A stretch of 20,483 nucleotides of DNA, from the NCBI GenBank assembly GCA_019423835.1, contig JAHZAR010000001.1, positions 40,614 through 61,096 on the forward strand, in the 5' to 3' direction. The notes under the pieces are model-generated. The model had not been told where the DNA came from. It saw only the letters and a program-made list of their open reading frames with translations, and did not search any database. Positions within the stretch are counted from its first letter, which is position 1; the number at the start of each line of letters is the position of its first letter. Positions 1 to 7,713 of the stretch are shown here, one piece after another. The stretch comes from Clostridiales bacterium (GTDB lineage: Bacteria > Bacillota > Clostridia > Lachnospirales > Lachnospiraceae). Position numbers and translations under genes: made by a program.

Positions 1-642
1 CTCCTCGGCAGCAGGAAAAGCCAGGGAGAGACCAGACGGAAGGAGGAGACAGAGGCAGAGCAGCCAAAGCTCCTCGTACTCCACGCGTCCAGCCACAAAA
101 ATTCCAACACCTATGCTGTGTGGAACGGCGTGAAGAGAGGGCTTTCCGGCATCTCTGTCAGGGAGCTGGGACTTCGGAATGGAACGCTGTCAGACTGCTC
201 CGGCTGTCCCTACAAAATGTGCCTGCACTTTGGCGAACAGGGAAGCTGTTTCTATGGAGGAGTGATGGTGGAGGACGTCTATCCGGCTGTCAGGGAGGCA
301 GATGCGGTGCTGCTTCTTGCGCCCAATTACAATGATGCTCTTTCCGCCAATCTGACGGCCTTCATCAACCGTCTGACCGCTCTGTTCCGCACAACCAGAT
401 TCTATGACAAACTGCTGTTTGGAATCGTGGTTTCGGGATATTCGGGAAGTGATCTCATTGCAGAACAGATGATAGCCGCCCTCAACATGAACAAAACCTT
501 TTATCTTCCCGGCCATTTTGCCATGATGGAAACGGCCAATCAGGCAGGGGAGGCCATGGCCCTGCCGGGGATAGAGAAGCGGATGGAGCAATTTGCACAG
601 GTAATACGGGGAAACCTGCTGTCTGAAAAGAACGGATTGTAA
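1..642 (+). CDS. Flavodoxin-fold NAD(P)H-dependent oxidoreductase, 3' part (5' end outside window)
   Basis: The frame is open from base 1, so the gene begins upstream of the window; the in-window part is 213 residues and ends in TAA. After about 24 polar, charged residues comes a flavodoxin-like start: a hydrophobic strand and the phosphate-loop motif LHASSHKNSNT, which in this family binds FMN phosphate. Next is a cysteine cluster (CSGCPYKMC, then another Cys eight residues later), then the AD-VLLLAPNYND segment typical of FMN reductase and iron-sulfur flavoprotein relatives. The cysteines could hold an Fe-S cluster or be structural. A charged linker before the fold suggests that another domain precedes it. 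Substrate is unknown; a cytoplasmic flavin-dependent reductase is the family expectation. A promoter lies in the gap to the next gene, so the two are probably separate transcripts. Confidence 0.75.
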   Translation, partial: LLGSRKSQGETRRKEETEAEQPKLLVLHASSHKNSNTYAVWNGVKRGLSGISVRELGLRNGTLSDCSGCPYKMCLHFGEQGSCFYGGVMVEDVYPAVREADAVLLLAPNYNDALSANLTAFINRLTALFRTTRFYDKLLFGIVVSGYSGSDLIAEQMIAALNMNKTFYLPGHFAMMETANQAGEAMALPGIEKRMEQFAQVIRGNLLSEKNGL

Positions 643-652
643 TGTTAATAAC

Positions 653-681
653 TTTACAGATGTAGAAAAAAGAAGTATACT
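653..681 (+). promoter_or_regulatory. Promoter of the histidine kinase-response regulator pair
   Basis: TTTACA (653-658), a 17-base spacer and TATACT (676-681) make a good sigma-70/SigA-type promoter. Transcription would start near 688. That is just past an in-frame ATG at 687, which supports translation from 723 instead. Confidence 0.65.
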
Positions 682-722
682 AAGGAATGACATTTATTTA
701 TCAAATTCAGGGAGCCTGGCAT

Positions 723-2003
723 ATGACCGCAAGACAATGGAAGAAAACACTGATTATCGGCGCAGTGATTGCACTTACATCCCAGCTGTACTGGGATGTA
801 TTTCTTGACTATTTCCGGATCTCCACTTCAGTCATCCTGCTTCCCGTTCTTCTGATGACAGTGGGCATGGAGCTTCACACACTGACAACCTGTCTTGTCA
901 CCTCAGCCATTATCTTTGCCGTTCGTTTTCTGATTCAGATGCGGTATGGCAGTCTGGCGGGAGAGACAGCGCTTCTGCTCCTTCCCAATGCCCTGTTCTA
1001 TATCAGCTACGGGGTTATCTTTAAGCTGACCCTTGGAAACCGGCGGATTGCCACCTTGAAAAAGGTCGTGATCGCAATCTTTCTTGCAGACATGGGCGCC
1101 AATATCATAGAGGCCGAACTGCAGGAGTATCTGCAGTTCGGAAGGATGAATGCAGAGATTATCAGATATCTGGCGGTAATTGCGCTCATAAGAACGGTAA
1201 TTGCCGGACTGATTCTTCTGGGAGAACAGCAGTACCGGGTTCTGCTCAAGCGGGCAGAGCATGAGCAGCGCTACCAGAGGCTGTTTCTCATGACAACGGG
1301 GCTGAAAAATGAGATCTATTTTATGAGAAAAAATTCAGAAGAGATAGAGTCTGTGATGGCCAATGCGTACCGCCTCTATGAAAAGCTGTCGGAGCAGGGA
1401 CTTCCCGAGGAGATGAAACAGATGTCGCTGGCGATTGCCAGGGACGTGCACGAGATCAAAAAAGATTACTTCCGCATTATCCAGGGAATTGAGCAGGAGA
1501 TTGGGGACGAGTTCGACGAAGAAAAAATGAGCTTTCACGACCTGCTTCAAATTCTGGAGGCCTCTACCTACCATATTATCGCAGCGAAGCGGCTGAATAT
1601 CCGCCTGCTCTTTGACTGCCGCGACAACTTTATCACGCGGGAGCATTATGCCCTGATGGCGGTTCTCAAAAATCTAGTCAACAATGCTATTGAGGCCATT
1701 GAGAGCGGAAACAGGGCGGGGGAGGTAAAAATTCTGGAGAGAAAGTCAGGTGACCGGTATCTGTTCGAGGTAGCGGACGACGGGCCGGGCATCTCAGCAC
1801 GCCATCTGCCGAATATTTTTCAGATGGGCTATTCGACAAAATTCGATTACAAGACAGGCAATATCTACCGGGGTGTGGGACTCTGGGGTGTCAAAAATAC
1901 AGTGGAAGAGCAATTTAGAGGAACGATAGATGTGGTTTCCAACCCGGGCCAGGGAACGAGGTTTCTGGTAGGAATCCCTGCAGAGATATTGGAGGAGTCG
2001 TAG
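723..2003 (+). CDS. GlnK/YcbA-like membrane sensor histidine kinase (GHKL ATPase)
   Basis: This 426-residue sensor kinase probably passes phosphate to the response regulator two bases downstream. Roughly residues 8-165 hold five or six hydrophobic membrane segments with no large extracellular loop. Then follow a coiled segment and the motif DVHEIKKDYFRI, whose His243 is the likely phosphorylated residue. The ATPase domain shows an N box (NLVNNAIEAIE, from about residue 317), VADDGPGIS (G1) and GVGLWGVKNTVEEQ (G2). This layout matches the GlnK (YcbA) sensors of Firmicutes, known in Bacillus to respond to glutamine. The start at 723 has AGGGAG eight bases upstream; the ATG at 687 has AAGGA directly abutting it and would be near leaderless. 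Family and genes downstream suggest a glutamate or glutamine signal; the ligand is inferred. Confidence 0.85.
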   Translation: MTARQWKKTLIIGAVIALTSQLYWDVFLDYFRISTSVILLPVLLMTVGMELHTLTTCLVTSAIIFAVRFLIQMRYGSLAGETALLLLPNALFYISYGVIFKLTLGNRRIATLKKVVIAIFLADMGANIIEAELQEYLQFGRMNAEIIRYLAVIALIRTVIAGLILLGEQQYRVLLKRAEHEQRYQRLFLMTTGLKNEIYFMRKNSEEIESVMANAYRLYEKLSEQGLPEEMKQMSLAIARDVHEIKKDYFRIIQGIEQEIGDEFDEEKMSFHDLLQILEASTYHIIAAKRLNIRLLFDCRDNFITREHYALMAVLKNLVNNAIEAIESGNRAGEVKILERKSGDRYLFEVADDGPGISARHLPNIFQMGYSTKFDYKTGNIYRGVGLWGVKNTVEEQFRGTIDVVSNPGQGTRFLVGIPAEILEES

Positions 2004-2005
2004 AT

Positions 2006-2851
2006 ATGGAAATTTACATAGTAGAAGATGACATTTCGGTGATAAACGTCCTGGAAGATATTATAGAGAGCAATGAGCTGGGGACTGTGTGCGGCAACTC
2101 CGGAGGCGAAACGGCAAATCCGATGGAGGTAGCCAGACTGAATCCGGATGTAGTTTTAATAGATTTCCTCATGCCTGAGAAGGATGGAATCCAGTTTGTC
2201 AGAGAGTTAAAGGCCGCCGGCAGCACGGCGAGATGCATTATGATCTCTCAGGTGGCTGCAAAGGATCTGATTGGAAAGGCCTACAGCGCGGGAATTGATT
2301 TTTTTATCAGCAAGCCAATTAATATTATAGAAGTAAAGTCCGTGATTAAGAATGTGGAGCGCCAGATTCAGAACGAGAGGACTCTGTCCAATATCAGGCG
2401 TATGTTTATGGCAGAGATGAACGAGGTGCCGAAGGAAAAGCAAAAGAACGATGCCTATGTAAAGAAGCTGCAGCTGATTTTGAACCGCATTGGCATGTCA
2501 GGAGAGAAGGGCTGTGATGATATAATCAAAATCTGCCAGTATCTCCACGCCAACAGAAAGCCGATTTCCCAGGTGAGCATCGGACAGCTCTGCGAGCTTT
2601 TAAGCAGCGCTCCTAAAAATATGGAGCAGAGAGTAAGGCGGGCGATTGCAGTGGGGATGGCAAACCTGGCCCATATGGGGATTGAGGATTTTATGAATGA
2701 GACCTTCACGGTCTATTCGGGAACCCTGTTTCCCTTTGAGGAGATCCGGGCAGAGATGGACCACATCCGCGGAAAGCGCAAATATGGAGGAAAAGTCAGC
2801 ATTAAGAAATTTATCGACAGCCTGATGCTGGCCGCTGACAGGGAGAGCTAG
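2006..2851 (+). CDS. GlnL/YcbB-type response regulator (REC + YcbB DNA-binding domain)
   Basis: This 281-residue protein has an N-terminal receiver domain: acidic pocket E7-D8-D9, phosphoacceptor Asp53 in LIDFLMPEKDG, and the conserved lysine in FFISKPINI. The C-terminal half (about residues 150-270) matches the YcbB domain of Bacillus GlnL, including an ALAN-like helical stretch (RRAIAVGMANLAHMGIEDF). Members bind DNA as partners of GlnK kinases and activate glutamine or glutamate use genes. GGAGGAG precedes the start and the kinase stop is only two bases away, so the genes are translationally close. A hairpin overlaps the TAG stop. The likely targets are gltS and gdhA, because GlnL-like direct repeats lie upstream of both; that link is inferred. 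Confidence 0.88.
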   Translation: MEIYIVEDDISVINVLEDIIESNELGTVCGNSGGETANPMEVARLNPDVVLIDFLMPEKDGIQFVRELKAAGSTARCIMISQVAAKDLIGKAYSAGIDFFISKPINIIEVKSVIKNVERQIQNERTLSNIRRMFMAEMNEVPKEKQKNDAYVKKLQLILNRIGMSGEKGCDDIIKICQYLHANRKPISQVSIGQLCELLSSAPKNMEQRVRRAIAVGMANLAHMGIEDFMNETFTVYSGTLFPFEEIRAEMDHIRGKRKYGGKVSIKKFIDSLMLAADRES

Positions 2852-2876
2852 GAAGATGGCTCTCCCTTCACTTTTG
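2841..2876 (+). terminator. Terminator overlapping the response regulator stop codon
   Basis: GGGAGAGC (2841-2848) pairs perfectly with GCTCTCCC (2859-2866) around a 10-base loop that holds the TAG stop. It is followed by a short T-rich stretch (TTCACTTTTG). The tail is weak, so some read-through towards gltS is possible. Confidence 0.55.
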
Positions 2877-3278
2877 TCCGCTCTGCCGTTCTCCCCCTGT
2901 TTTTCACAGAAAGCAGACAGGGTGGAGAGAAACACTGAGACAGGAGCGGAAGGTGAGGCTGTGTCCTGGGACGAGAGCGGCTTGAATAGCAGAAAATGTG
3001 CCAAAAAATAATTCAAAGAAGTTTGTAGTTTTTTGTAGTACTTAGAATGTTTGACGAAAGATGACACAACAACTGATTTTTACCTGGATTGACACAGAAA
3101 ATACCGGATATATGGTAAATTTTTCGTTTCTCTGCCATTTGTTTGGCATAATCGTAAAGAGACTATAAAATTTCTAAATAAAATCTTTTCAGTTTTTTAA
3201 CATTTTCTTGATTTATTCTGTAGTTTTTTGTAAGGAAGATTTTATAATTCCCCTATCTTAAAAATTGGAGGTATATGT
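2852..3278 (+). promoter_or_regulatory. gltS control region with two GlnL-box-like direct repeats
   Basis: This 427-base spacer has no convincing gene. GTTTGT-AGTT-TTTTGT lies at 3021-3036 and TTCTGT-AGTT-TTTTGT at 3216-3231; the two share an identical 14-base core, TGTAGTTTTTTGTA. Each fits the B. subtilis GlnL direct repeat TTTTGT-N4-TTTTGT (recalled from the literature) with one mismatch. The second sits 11 bases upstream of a TATAAT at 3243-3248 that lacks a good -35, the geometry of an activator-dependent promoter. The first has TAGAAT at 3043-3048 downstream. A separate TTGACA (3089-3094) with a weak TATGGT 16 bases on may give basal expression. Confidence 0.6.
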
Positions 3279-4472
3279 ATGACAGCACCAGTATTAAGTC
3301 TTGACATGTACCAGGCAACCGCCGTAGCAGCTCTTGTACTGCTGTTGGGCCGCTTCCTGGTAAAGAAGATTCCGATTCTGGATCGGTATTGTATTCCGGC
3401 GCCTGTAGTTGGAGGTTTTGTTTACGCAATCCTTCATCTGATTGTGAGAAGCGCAGGAATTGTGGAGATTGCTGCAGACATGACATTAAAGGATGTTTTC
3501 ATGGTAGGCTTCTTCTGCAGCGTTGGATTTACCGCATCTTTCAGGATGCTGAAAAAAGGCGGAATTCAGACAGTCATCTTCCTGGTTCTTGCCATTGTAA
3601 TGGTAGTTCTCCAGAACTGCCTGGGCGCAGGACTTGCAGTAGCCTTCGGACTTGACCCAAGACTGGGACTTGCAACAGGTTCCATCCCGATGGTCGGCGG
3701 CCACGGAACAGCAGGTTCCTTCGGACCTCTTCTGGAGTCCCTGGGCGTTGCAAACGCAAACGTAGTAGCTATCGCATCCGCAACCTTTGGTCTGGTGGCA
3801 GGATGTGCCATTGGCGGACCTATCGCTACAGCCAAGATCAGAAAGTTTAAACTCCATCCGACAGCAGAGGAGATGGCGGAAGGCGGCGCAGATGAGACTG
3901 AGAGCGCAGGAAAGATCGATTCCAAGAGATTCCTGGACGCAGTTCTCTGCCTGATTATCGCAATTGGCTTCGGTACGATTGTTTCTATGTTCCTCGGAAA
4001 GCTTATGACATTCCCATTCTATATCGGTGCAATGTTAGTGGGTGCCGTTATCCGTAATGTGGCTGACGGTATGAGCAAGGAACTTCCGATGGAGGAGATC
4101 GGTGTGGTAGGCGGTTTCTGCTTATCCGTATTCCTTGGACTTGCAATGATCGATATGAAGTTATGGCAGCTTGCAGAGCTGGCGCTCCCGTTAGTAGTCA
4201 TGCTGGCAGCACAGACGGTTCTCATGTTCTTCTACGCATACTTTGTAGTATTCAATGTATTAGGACGTACATACGATGCAGCCGTTATGACAACCGGCTT
4301 CTGCGGCTTCGGTATGGGTGCAACACCAAATGCCATGGCAAACATGCAGGCAGTAGTTGGACAGTACGGACCGGCTCCTACCGCATTCATGGTAGTGCCG
4401 TTAGTAGGCTCCCTGTTTATTGACTTCTTCAATGCTACAATCCTGACAGGTTTCATTAACTTCTTAGGCTAA
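3279..4472 (+). CDS. gltS: Sodium/glutamate symporter GltS
   Basis: This 397-residue membrane protein is close to the usual GltS length of about 400. It is almost wholly hydrophobic, with about ten membrane helices in two halves split by a charged cytoplasmic loop (TAEEMAEGGADETESAGKID). Family motifs are clear: PAPVVGGFVYA in the first helices, IPMVGGHGTAGSFGP at the first re-entrant region, and the C-terminal counterpart GFCGFGMGATPNAMANM. GltS imports glutamate with Na+ across the cytoplasmic membrane. TTGGAGG at 3265-3271 sits seven bases before the ATG. It follows the GlnK/GlnL-like pair and precedes gdhA, so imported glutamate would meet glutamate dehydrogenase directly. Codon choice looks adapted for high expression, as in the next two genes. 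Confidence 0.95.
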   Translation: MTAPVLSLDMYQATAVAALVLLLGRFLVKKIPILDRYCIPAPVVGGFVYAILHLIVRSAGIVEIAADMTLKDVFMVGFFCSVGFTASFRMLKKGGIQTVIFLVLAIVMVVLQNCLGAGLAVAFGLDPRLGLATGSIPMVGGHGTAGSFGPLLESLGVANANVVAIASATFGLVAGCAIGGPIATAKIRKFKLHPTAEEMAEGGADETESAGKIDSKRFLDAVLCLIIAIGFGTIVSMFLGKLMTFPFYIGAMLVGAVIRNVADGMSKELPMEEIGVVGGFCLSVFLGLAMIDMKLWQLAELALPLVVMLAAQTVLMFFYAYFVVFNVLGRTYDAAVMTTGFCGFGMGATPNAMANMQAVVGQYGPAPTAFMVVPLVGSLFIDFFNATILTGFINFLG

Positions 4473-4523
4473 TCAGGCTGAGCGTATTTTGCGCAGCCAG
4501 ACAGCCCGGAAATAAAATTGAGA

Positions 4524-4613
4524 CGCCGCAGCCCCGGCCTTCCGGCAAAAGGCGCTCCCTGCAGATGAGCAGGAGCCCTTTCGGCAGGAAGACCGGGGGC
4601 TGCGGCGATTTTT
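4524..4613 (+). terminator. Strong rho-independent terminator after gltS
   Basis: CGCCGCAGCCCCGG (4524-4537) pairs with CCGGGGGCTGCGGCG (4593-4607), one bulged G. The arm continues imperfectly inward (CTTCC with GGAAG, GCTCC with GGAGC). ATTTTT follows at once. It separates gltS and gdhA into different transcripts. Confidence 0.85.
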
Positions 4614-4945
4614 GTCATCCCGCATAGCCGCTCCTGTTTCGGCTGCCTTGTACGTACGCTTCCCGGGCACAGTGGAGGAGGCCGGGATGCGGGAGCTGCC
4701 AAGAAGGGGCAGGCGGGTGCCGGGACAGACGGTTGGACAATATAAACAAATCATAATAACAAGTATAATATGATATTAATTTGATTATGGAGACAAGATA
4801 GGGTATAATTTAACCAGAACGTAAGAATTTCACAAAAAACTGTAGATTTTTTTGATGCTTTTTGGTAAAATATAGCCATACAGAAAGCAGCTGCAGTTGA
4901 GTGAAATCACTCACAATATTATGCGAAAGCAGGAGGTATCAAGAA
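4614..4945 (+). promoter_or_regulatory. gdhA promoter region
   Basis: The first half is GC-rich and has a weak long inverted repeat (CCCGCAT 4619-4625 with ATGCGGG 4687-4693). The second half is AT-rich. One good promoter is TTGATT (4781-4786), 17 bases, TATAAT (4804-4809). A second candidate is TAAAAT (4866-4871) with no usual -35 but a degenerate GlnL-type repeat, AACTGT-AGAT-TTTTTT, at 4838-4853. A 16-base perfect palindrome, TGAGTGAAATCACTCA (4898-4913), lies in the leader. AGGAGG at 4931-4936 is the ribosome binding site. Confidence 0.6.
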
Positions 4946-6298
4946 ATGAGCCAGTATGTTGACAGAGTTCTTGCTGAACTCAAAGAGAAGAATGCAAATG
5001 AGCCAGAGTTCCTTCAGACAGCTGAGGAAGTATTATCTTCCTTAGGACCAGTTGTAGACGCTCATCCAGAGTATGAGAAGGTTGCTCTTCTTGAGAGAAT
5101 GGTTGAGCCGGAGAGAACAATCGAGTTCCGCGTTCCGTGGGTAGATGACAACGGCCAGGTACATGTAAACCGTGGATACCGCGTACAGTTCAACGGCGCT
5201 ATTGGACCGTACAAGGGCGGCTTACGTTTCGCTCCTTCTGTAAACCTTTCCATCATGAAATTCTTAGGTTTCGAGCAGACATTCAAAGACAGCTTAACAA
5301 CACTTCCTATGGGCGGTGCTAAGGGTGGTTCCGACTTCGATCCGAACGGCAAGAGCGATGCAGAGGTTATGAGATTCTGCCAGTCCTTCATGACAGAGTT
5401 ATACCGCCACATCGGACCAGACGTAGATATCCCAGCTGGTGACCTTGGTGTAGGCGCTCGTGAGATCGGCTATATGTACGGACAGTACAGAAAGATCAGA
5501 GGAGCTTTCGAGAACGGCACAATCACAGGTAAGGGAATGTCCTTCGGTGGTTCCTTAATTCGTCCAGAGGCTACAGGCTACGGCGCTGTTTACTATGTAG
5601 AGGCAGTTATGAAGCATGAGAACGATACTCTGGCAGGCAAGACAGTTGCTCTGGCAGGCTTCGGTAACGTAGCTTGGGGCGCTGCTAAGAAGTTAGCTGA
5701 GTTAGGCGCTAAGGCTGTTACACTGTCAGGACCAGACGGATACATCTACGATCCGGACGGCGTTGTAACAGAGGAGAAGATCAACTACATGCTTGAGATG
5801 AGAGCATCCGGACGCAATAAAGTTCAGGATTACGCAGACAAGTTCGGCGTACAGTTCTTCCCAGGCGAGAAGCCATGGGGCCAGAAGGTTGATATCATTA
5901 TGCCATGTGCTACACAGAACGATGTTGACCTTGAGCAGGCTAAGAGAATCGTTGCTAACAACATCAAGTACTATATTGAGGTTGCTAACATGCCAACTAC
6001 AAACGAGGCTCTTAAGTTCTTAATGGAGCAGCCAAACATGGTAGTAGCTCCTTCCAAGGCTGTAAACGCAGGCGGCGTTCTCGTATCCGGTCTTGAGATG
6101 AGCCAGAACAGCGAGAGATACTCCTGGACAGCAGAGGAAGTTGATACAAAGTTACATCAGATCATGACAGGTATCCATGACGGCTCCGCAGCAGCAGCTG
6201 AGAAGTATGGTTTAGGCTACAACCTGGTAGCAGGTGCCAACATCGTTGGTTTCCAGAAGGTAGCTGACGCTATGATGGCACAGGGTATCTGCTGGTAA
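4946..6298 (+). CDS. gdhA: NAD-type glutamate dehydrogenase
   Basis: This 450-residue enzyme deaminates L-glutamate to 2-oxoglutarate plus ammonium, reducing NAD+, in the cytoplasm. The start with MSQYVDRVL has AGGAGG nine bases upstream and matches the start and length of the C. symbiosum enzyme; an upstream in-frame extension to 4901 has no such support. Catalytic and substrate residues are in place: GPYKGGLRFAPS, TLPMGGAKGGSDFDP with catalytic Lys126 (125 without Met), and PAGDLGVGAREIGYMYG. The dinucleotide domain has GFGNVAWGAAKKL. The LSGPDGYIYDP stretch is as in the NAD-specific clostridial enzyme, so NAD+ is the expected cofactor. Codon use is strongly biased, consistent with a very abundant protein. 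It is flanked by gltS and a 2-hydroxyacid dehydrogenase. Confidence 0.97.
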   Translation: MSQYVDRVLAELKEKNANEPEFLQTAEEVLSSLGPVVDAHPEYEKVALLERMVEPERTIEFRVPWVDDNGQVHVNRGYRVQFNGAIGPYKGGLRFAPSVNLSIMKFLGFEQTFKDSLTTLPMGGAKGGSDFDPNGKSDAEVMRFCQSFMTELYRHIGPDVDIPAGDLGVGAREIGYMYGQYRKIRGAFENGTITGKGMSFGGSLIRPEATGYGAVYYVEAVMKHENDTLAGKTVALAGFGNVAWGAAKKLAELGAKAVTLSGPDGYIYDPDGVVTEEKINYMLEMRASGRNKVQDYADKFGVQFFPGEKPWGQKVDIIMPCATQNDVDLEQAKRIVANNIKYYIEVANMPTTNEALKFLMEQPNMVVAPSKAVNAGGVLVSGLEMSQNSERYSWTAEEVDTKLHQIMTGIHDGSAAAAEKYGLGYNLVAGANIVGFQKVADAMMAQGICW

Positions 6299-6411
6299 TC
6301 AGTAGTCAGAGAAGGCCGGATTGCCGGAGAGTTTCTGTTCCGGGAGGAAGGCATGGCAGCCGGCAGAGGCTGCAGGATACAGAGATAATTACATAGAGCG
6401 GTTATCTAGGT

Positions 6412-6481
6412 AAAGGGGCTGCTGCATTAAGTGGGTGATGCCTGACATCAGGCATGCGGCTTAAGGCAGCGGCCCTTTGTT
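6412..6481 (+). terminator. Long hairpin between gdhA and the 2-hydroxyacid dehydrogenase gene
   Basis: AAAGGGGCTGCTGC at 6412 onward pairs with GCAGCGGCCCTTT ending at 6478. Inside are TTAAG/CTTAA and the perfect TGCCTG-ACAT-CAGGCA loop stem. A short TTTGTT tail follows. It may terminate most gdhA transcripts. No clear promoter lies between it and the next start at 6515, so partial read-through is plausible. Confidence 0.65.
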
Positions 6482-6514
6482 AATCGGAGAAGTTTGAAAG
6501 GAGTCAGATTTACA

Positions 6515-7459
6515 ATGAAGTGTCTTATTATTGACAAGGTATATGCAGGCATTGCAGAAGAGCTTGGAAAATTCATGGAAGTAAAGACCGCAGAGCATCT
6601 GCCGTCCTCCAAGGAGCAGGTTCTGGCTGAGATCGGTGATGTGGATGTGCTGATCATGCGCGTGGATCCGAAGATCGACAAGGAGATCCTGGATGCTGCC
6701 AAGAACTTAAAGATCATCGGTGTCTGCTCCGTCGGATTAAATCATATCGATATGGATTACGCAAAGGAGAAGGGAATCCAGATCTTCAACGCACCTGGCT
6801 TAAATGCCAATGCAGTTGCAGAGCTCACAATCTCCAAGATGCTCGACATTTCCCGCGGAACCATGACAGCCAACTACGATGTCAAGGTAAAGCATGAGTG
6901 GGACAAGTACAAATTCGTAGGCCGCGAGCTTCGCGGAAAGACACTGGGCGTTATGGGCTTTGGCCGTATTGGACGCCGTGTCGGCGAGCTTGGCCGTGCT
7001 TTCGGCATGACCGTAGTTGCCTACGATCCATTCTTAAAGCCAGAGGACTTTGAGAAGGAGCACGCAACAGGTATGGGAATCGACGAGCTGTTAAAGGTTT
7101 CCGACTTCGTTTCTATCCATGTGCCGCTGACACCAGAGACCAAGGATCTGTTCAATGCAAAGTCTATCGCTGAGATGAAGGACGACGCAGTAGTTCTGAA
7201 CATGAGCCGCGGCGGAATCGTAAACGAGAAGGACATGTATGAGGCATTAAAGGCCGGCAAGATCGGCGGCTATGCTACAGATGTTATGGAGAACGAGCTG
7301 GCAGGAAGCGGACTGACAGGAAATGATACATTCGCAAGCCCGCTGTTTGAGTGCGACAACTTCATCGTTTCCCCGCATATCGGAGCACAGTCTGTGGACG
7401 CTTCCAAGGATATCGGAATCCACATCACTGCAAAGGTAAAAGAGGCACTGGGACTGTAG
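6515..7459 (+). CDS. D-isomer-specific 2-hydroxyacid dehydrogenase (3-PGDH-like, no ACT domain)
   Basis: This 314-residue NAD-dependent dehydrogenase interconverts a 2-keto acid and a D-2-hydroxyacid. The Rossmann motif is MGFGRIGRRVGELG, with an acidic residue (AYDP) after the second strand, pointing to NAD(H). The catalytic triad is present: Arg in NMSRGGIVNE, Glu in ATDVMENE and His in SPHIGAQS. It lacks the C-terminal ACT domain of longer SerA proteins. ATG at 6515 has AAAGGAG 11 bases upstream; the TTG at 6494 overlaps that site and is rejected. Directly after gdhA, a role as 2-oxoglutarate reductase ((R)-2-hydroxyglutarate dehydrogenase) is attractive. Phosphoglycerate or hydroxypyruvate dehydrogenase are alternatives; sequence alone does not decide. 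Confidence 0.85.
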   Translation: MKCLIIDKVYAGIAEELGKFMEVKTAEHLPSSKEQVLAEIGDVDVLIMRVDPKIDKEILDAAKNLKIIGVCSVGLNHIDMDYAKEKGIQIFNAPGLNANAVAELTISKMLDISRGTMTANYDVKVKHEWDKYKFVGRELRGKTLGVMGFGRIGRRVGELGRAFGMTVVAYDPFLKPEDFEKEHATGMGIDELLKVSDFVSIHVPLTPETKDLFNAKSIAEMKDDAVVLNMSRGGIVNEKDMYEALKAGKIGGYATDVMENELAGSGLTGNDTFASPLFECDNFIVSPHIGAQSVDASKDIGIHITAKVKEALGL

Positions 7460-7593
7460 CAGGTACTGGGGCAGGGAGATGCATCTGTCTTCCGTGAGTC
7501 CGCAGCTGCCTGCCTGAAACAGGAAGCAGAACCGGCGGACAAAAGAAGCTGTCAGAAAAAGACAGTCCAAAAATTCTATCAGATAAAAGCAGG

Positions 7594-7634
7594 AAAGAGC
7601 AGTACTCCGGATATTCCGGGGGACTGCTCTTTTT
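7594..7634 (+). terminator. Bidirectional terminator between two convergent genes
   Basis: AAAGAGCAGTACTCCGG (7594-7610) pairs with CCGGGGGACTGCTCTTT (7616-7632) around ATATT and is followed by T residues. The A-rich start lets it also serve the - strand PHP gene. Just upstream, 7498-7540 forms another nested hairpin (GTCCGC with GCGGAC). Confidence 0.85.
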
Positions 7635-7713
7635 CAGAAGAAATTCGATGAACCCAGTGTAATTCAAAGGAATCTGCTCTGAAGCAGAGACTCTTTCTGG
7701 CAGGAGAGTGCTG

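Noticed and set aside
687..722. Upstream ATG for the histidine kinase
   Set aside because: AAGGA directly abuts it, and the predicted transcription start is near 688; the ATG at 723 has AGGGAG at normal spacing.
2885..2935. Second terminator after the response regulator (CTCCCCCTGT with ACAGGGTGGAG)
   Set aside because: The stem has a bulge and no T-tail after the right arm, so it is weaker than the hairpin at 2841-2866.
4614..4740. Possible structured RNA in the GC-rich half of the gltS-gdhA spacer
   Set aside because: The CCCGCAT/ATGCGGG pairing is short with a 61-base loop and matches no riboswitch I know; it is more likely intergenic debris.
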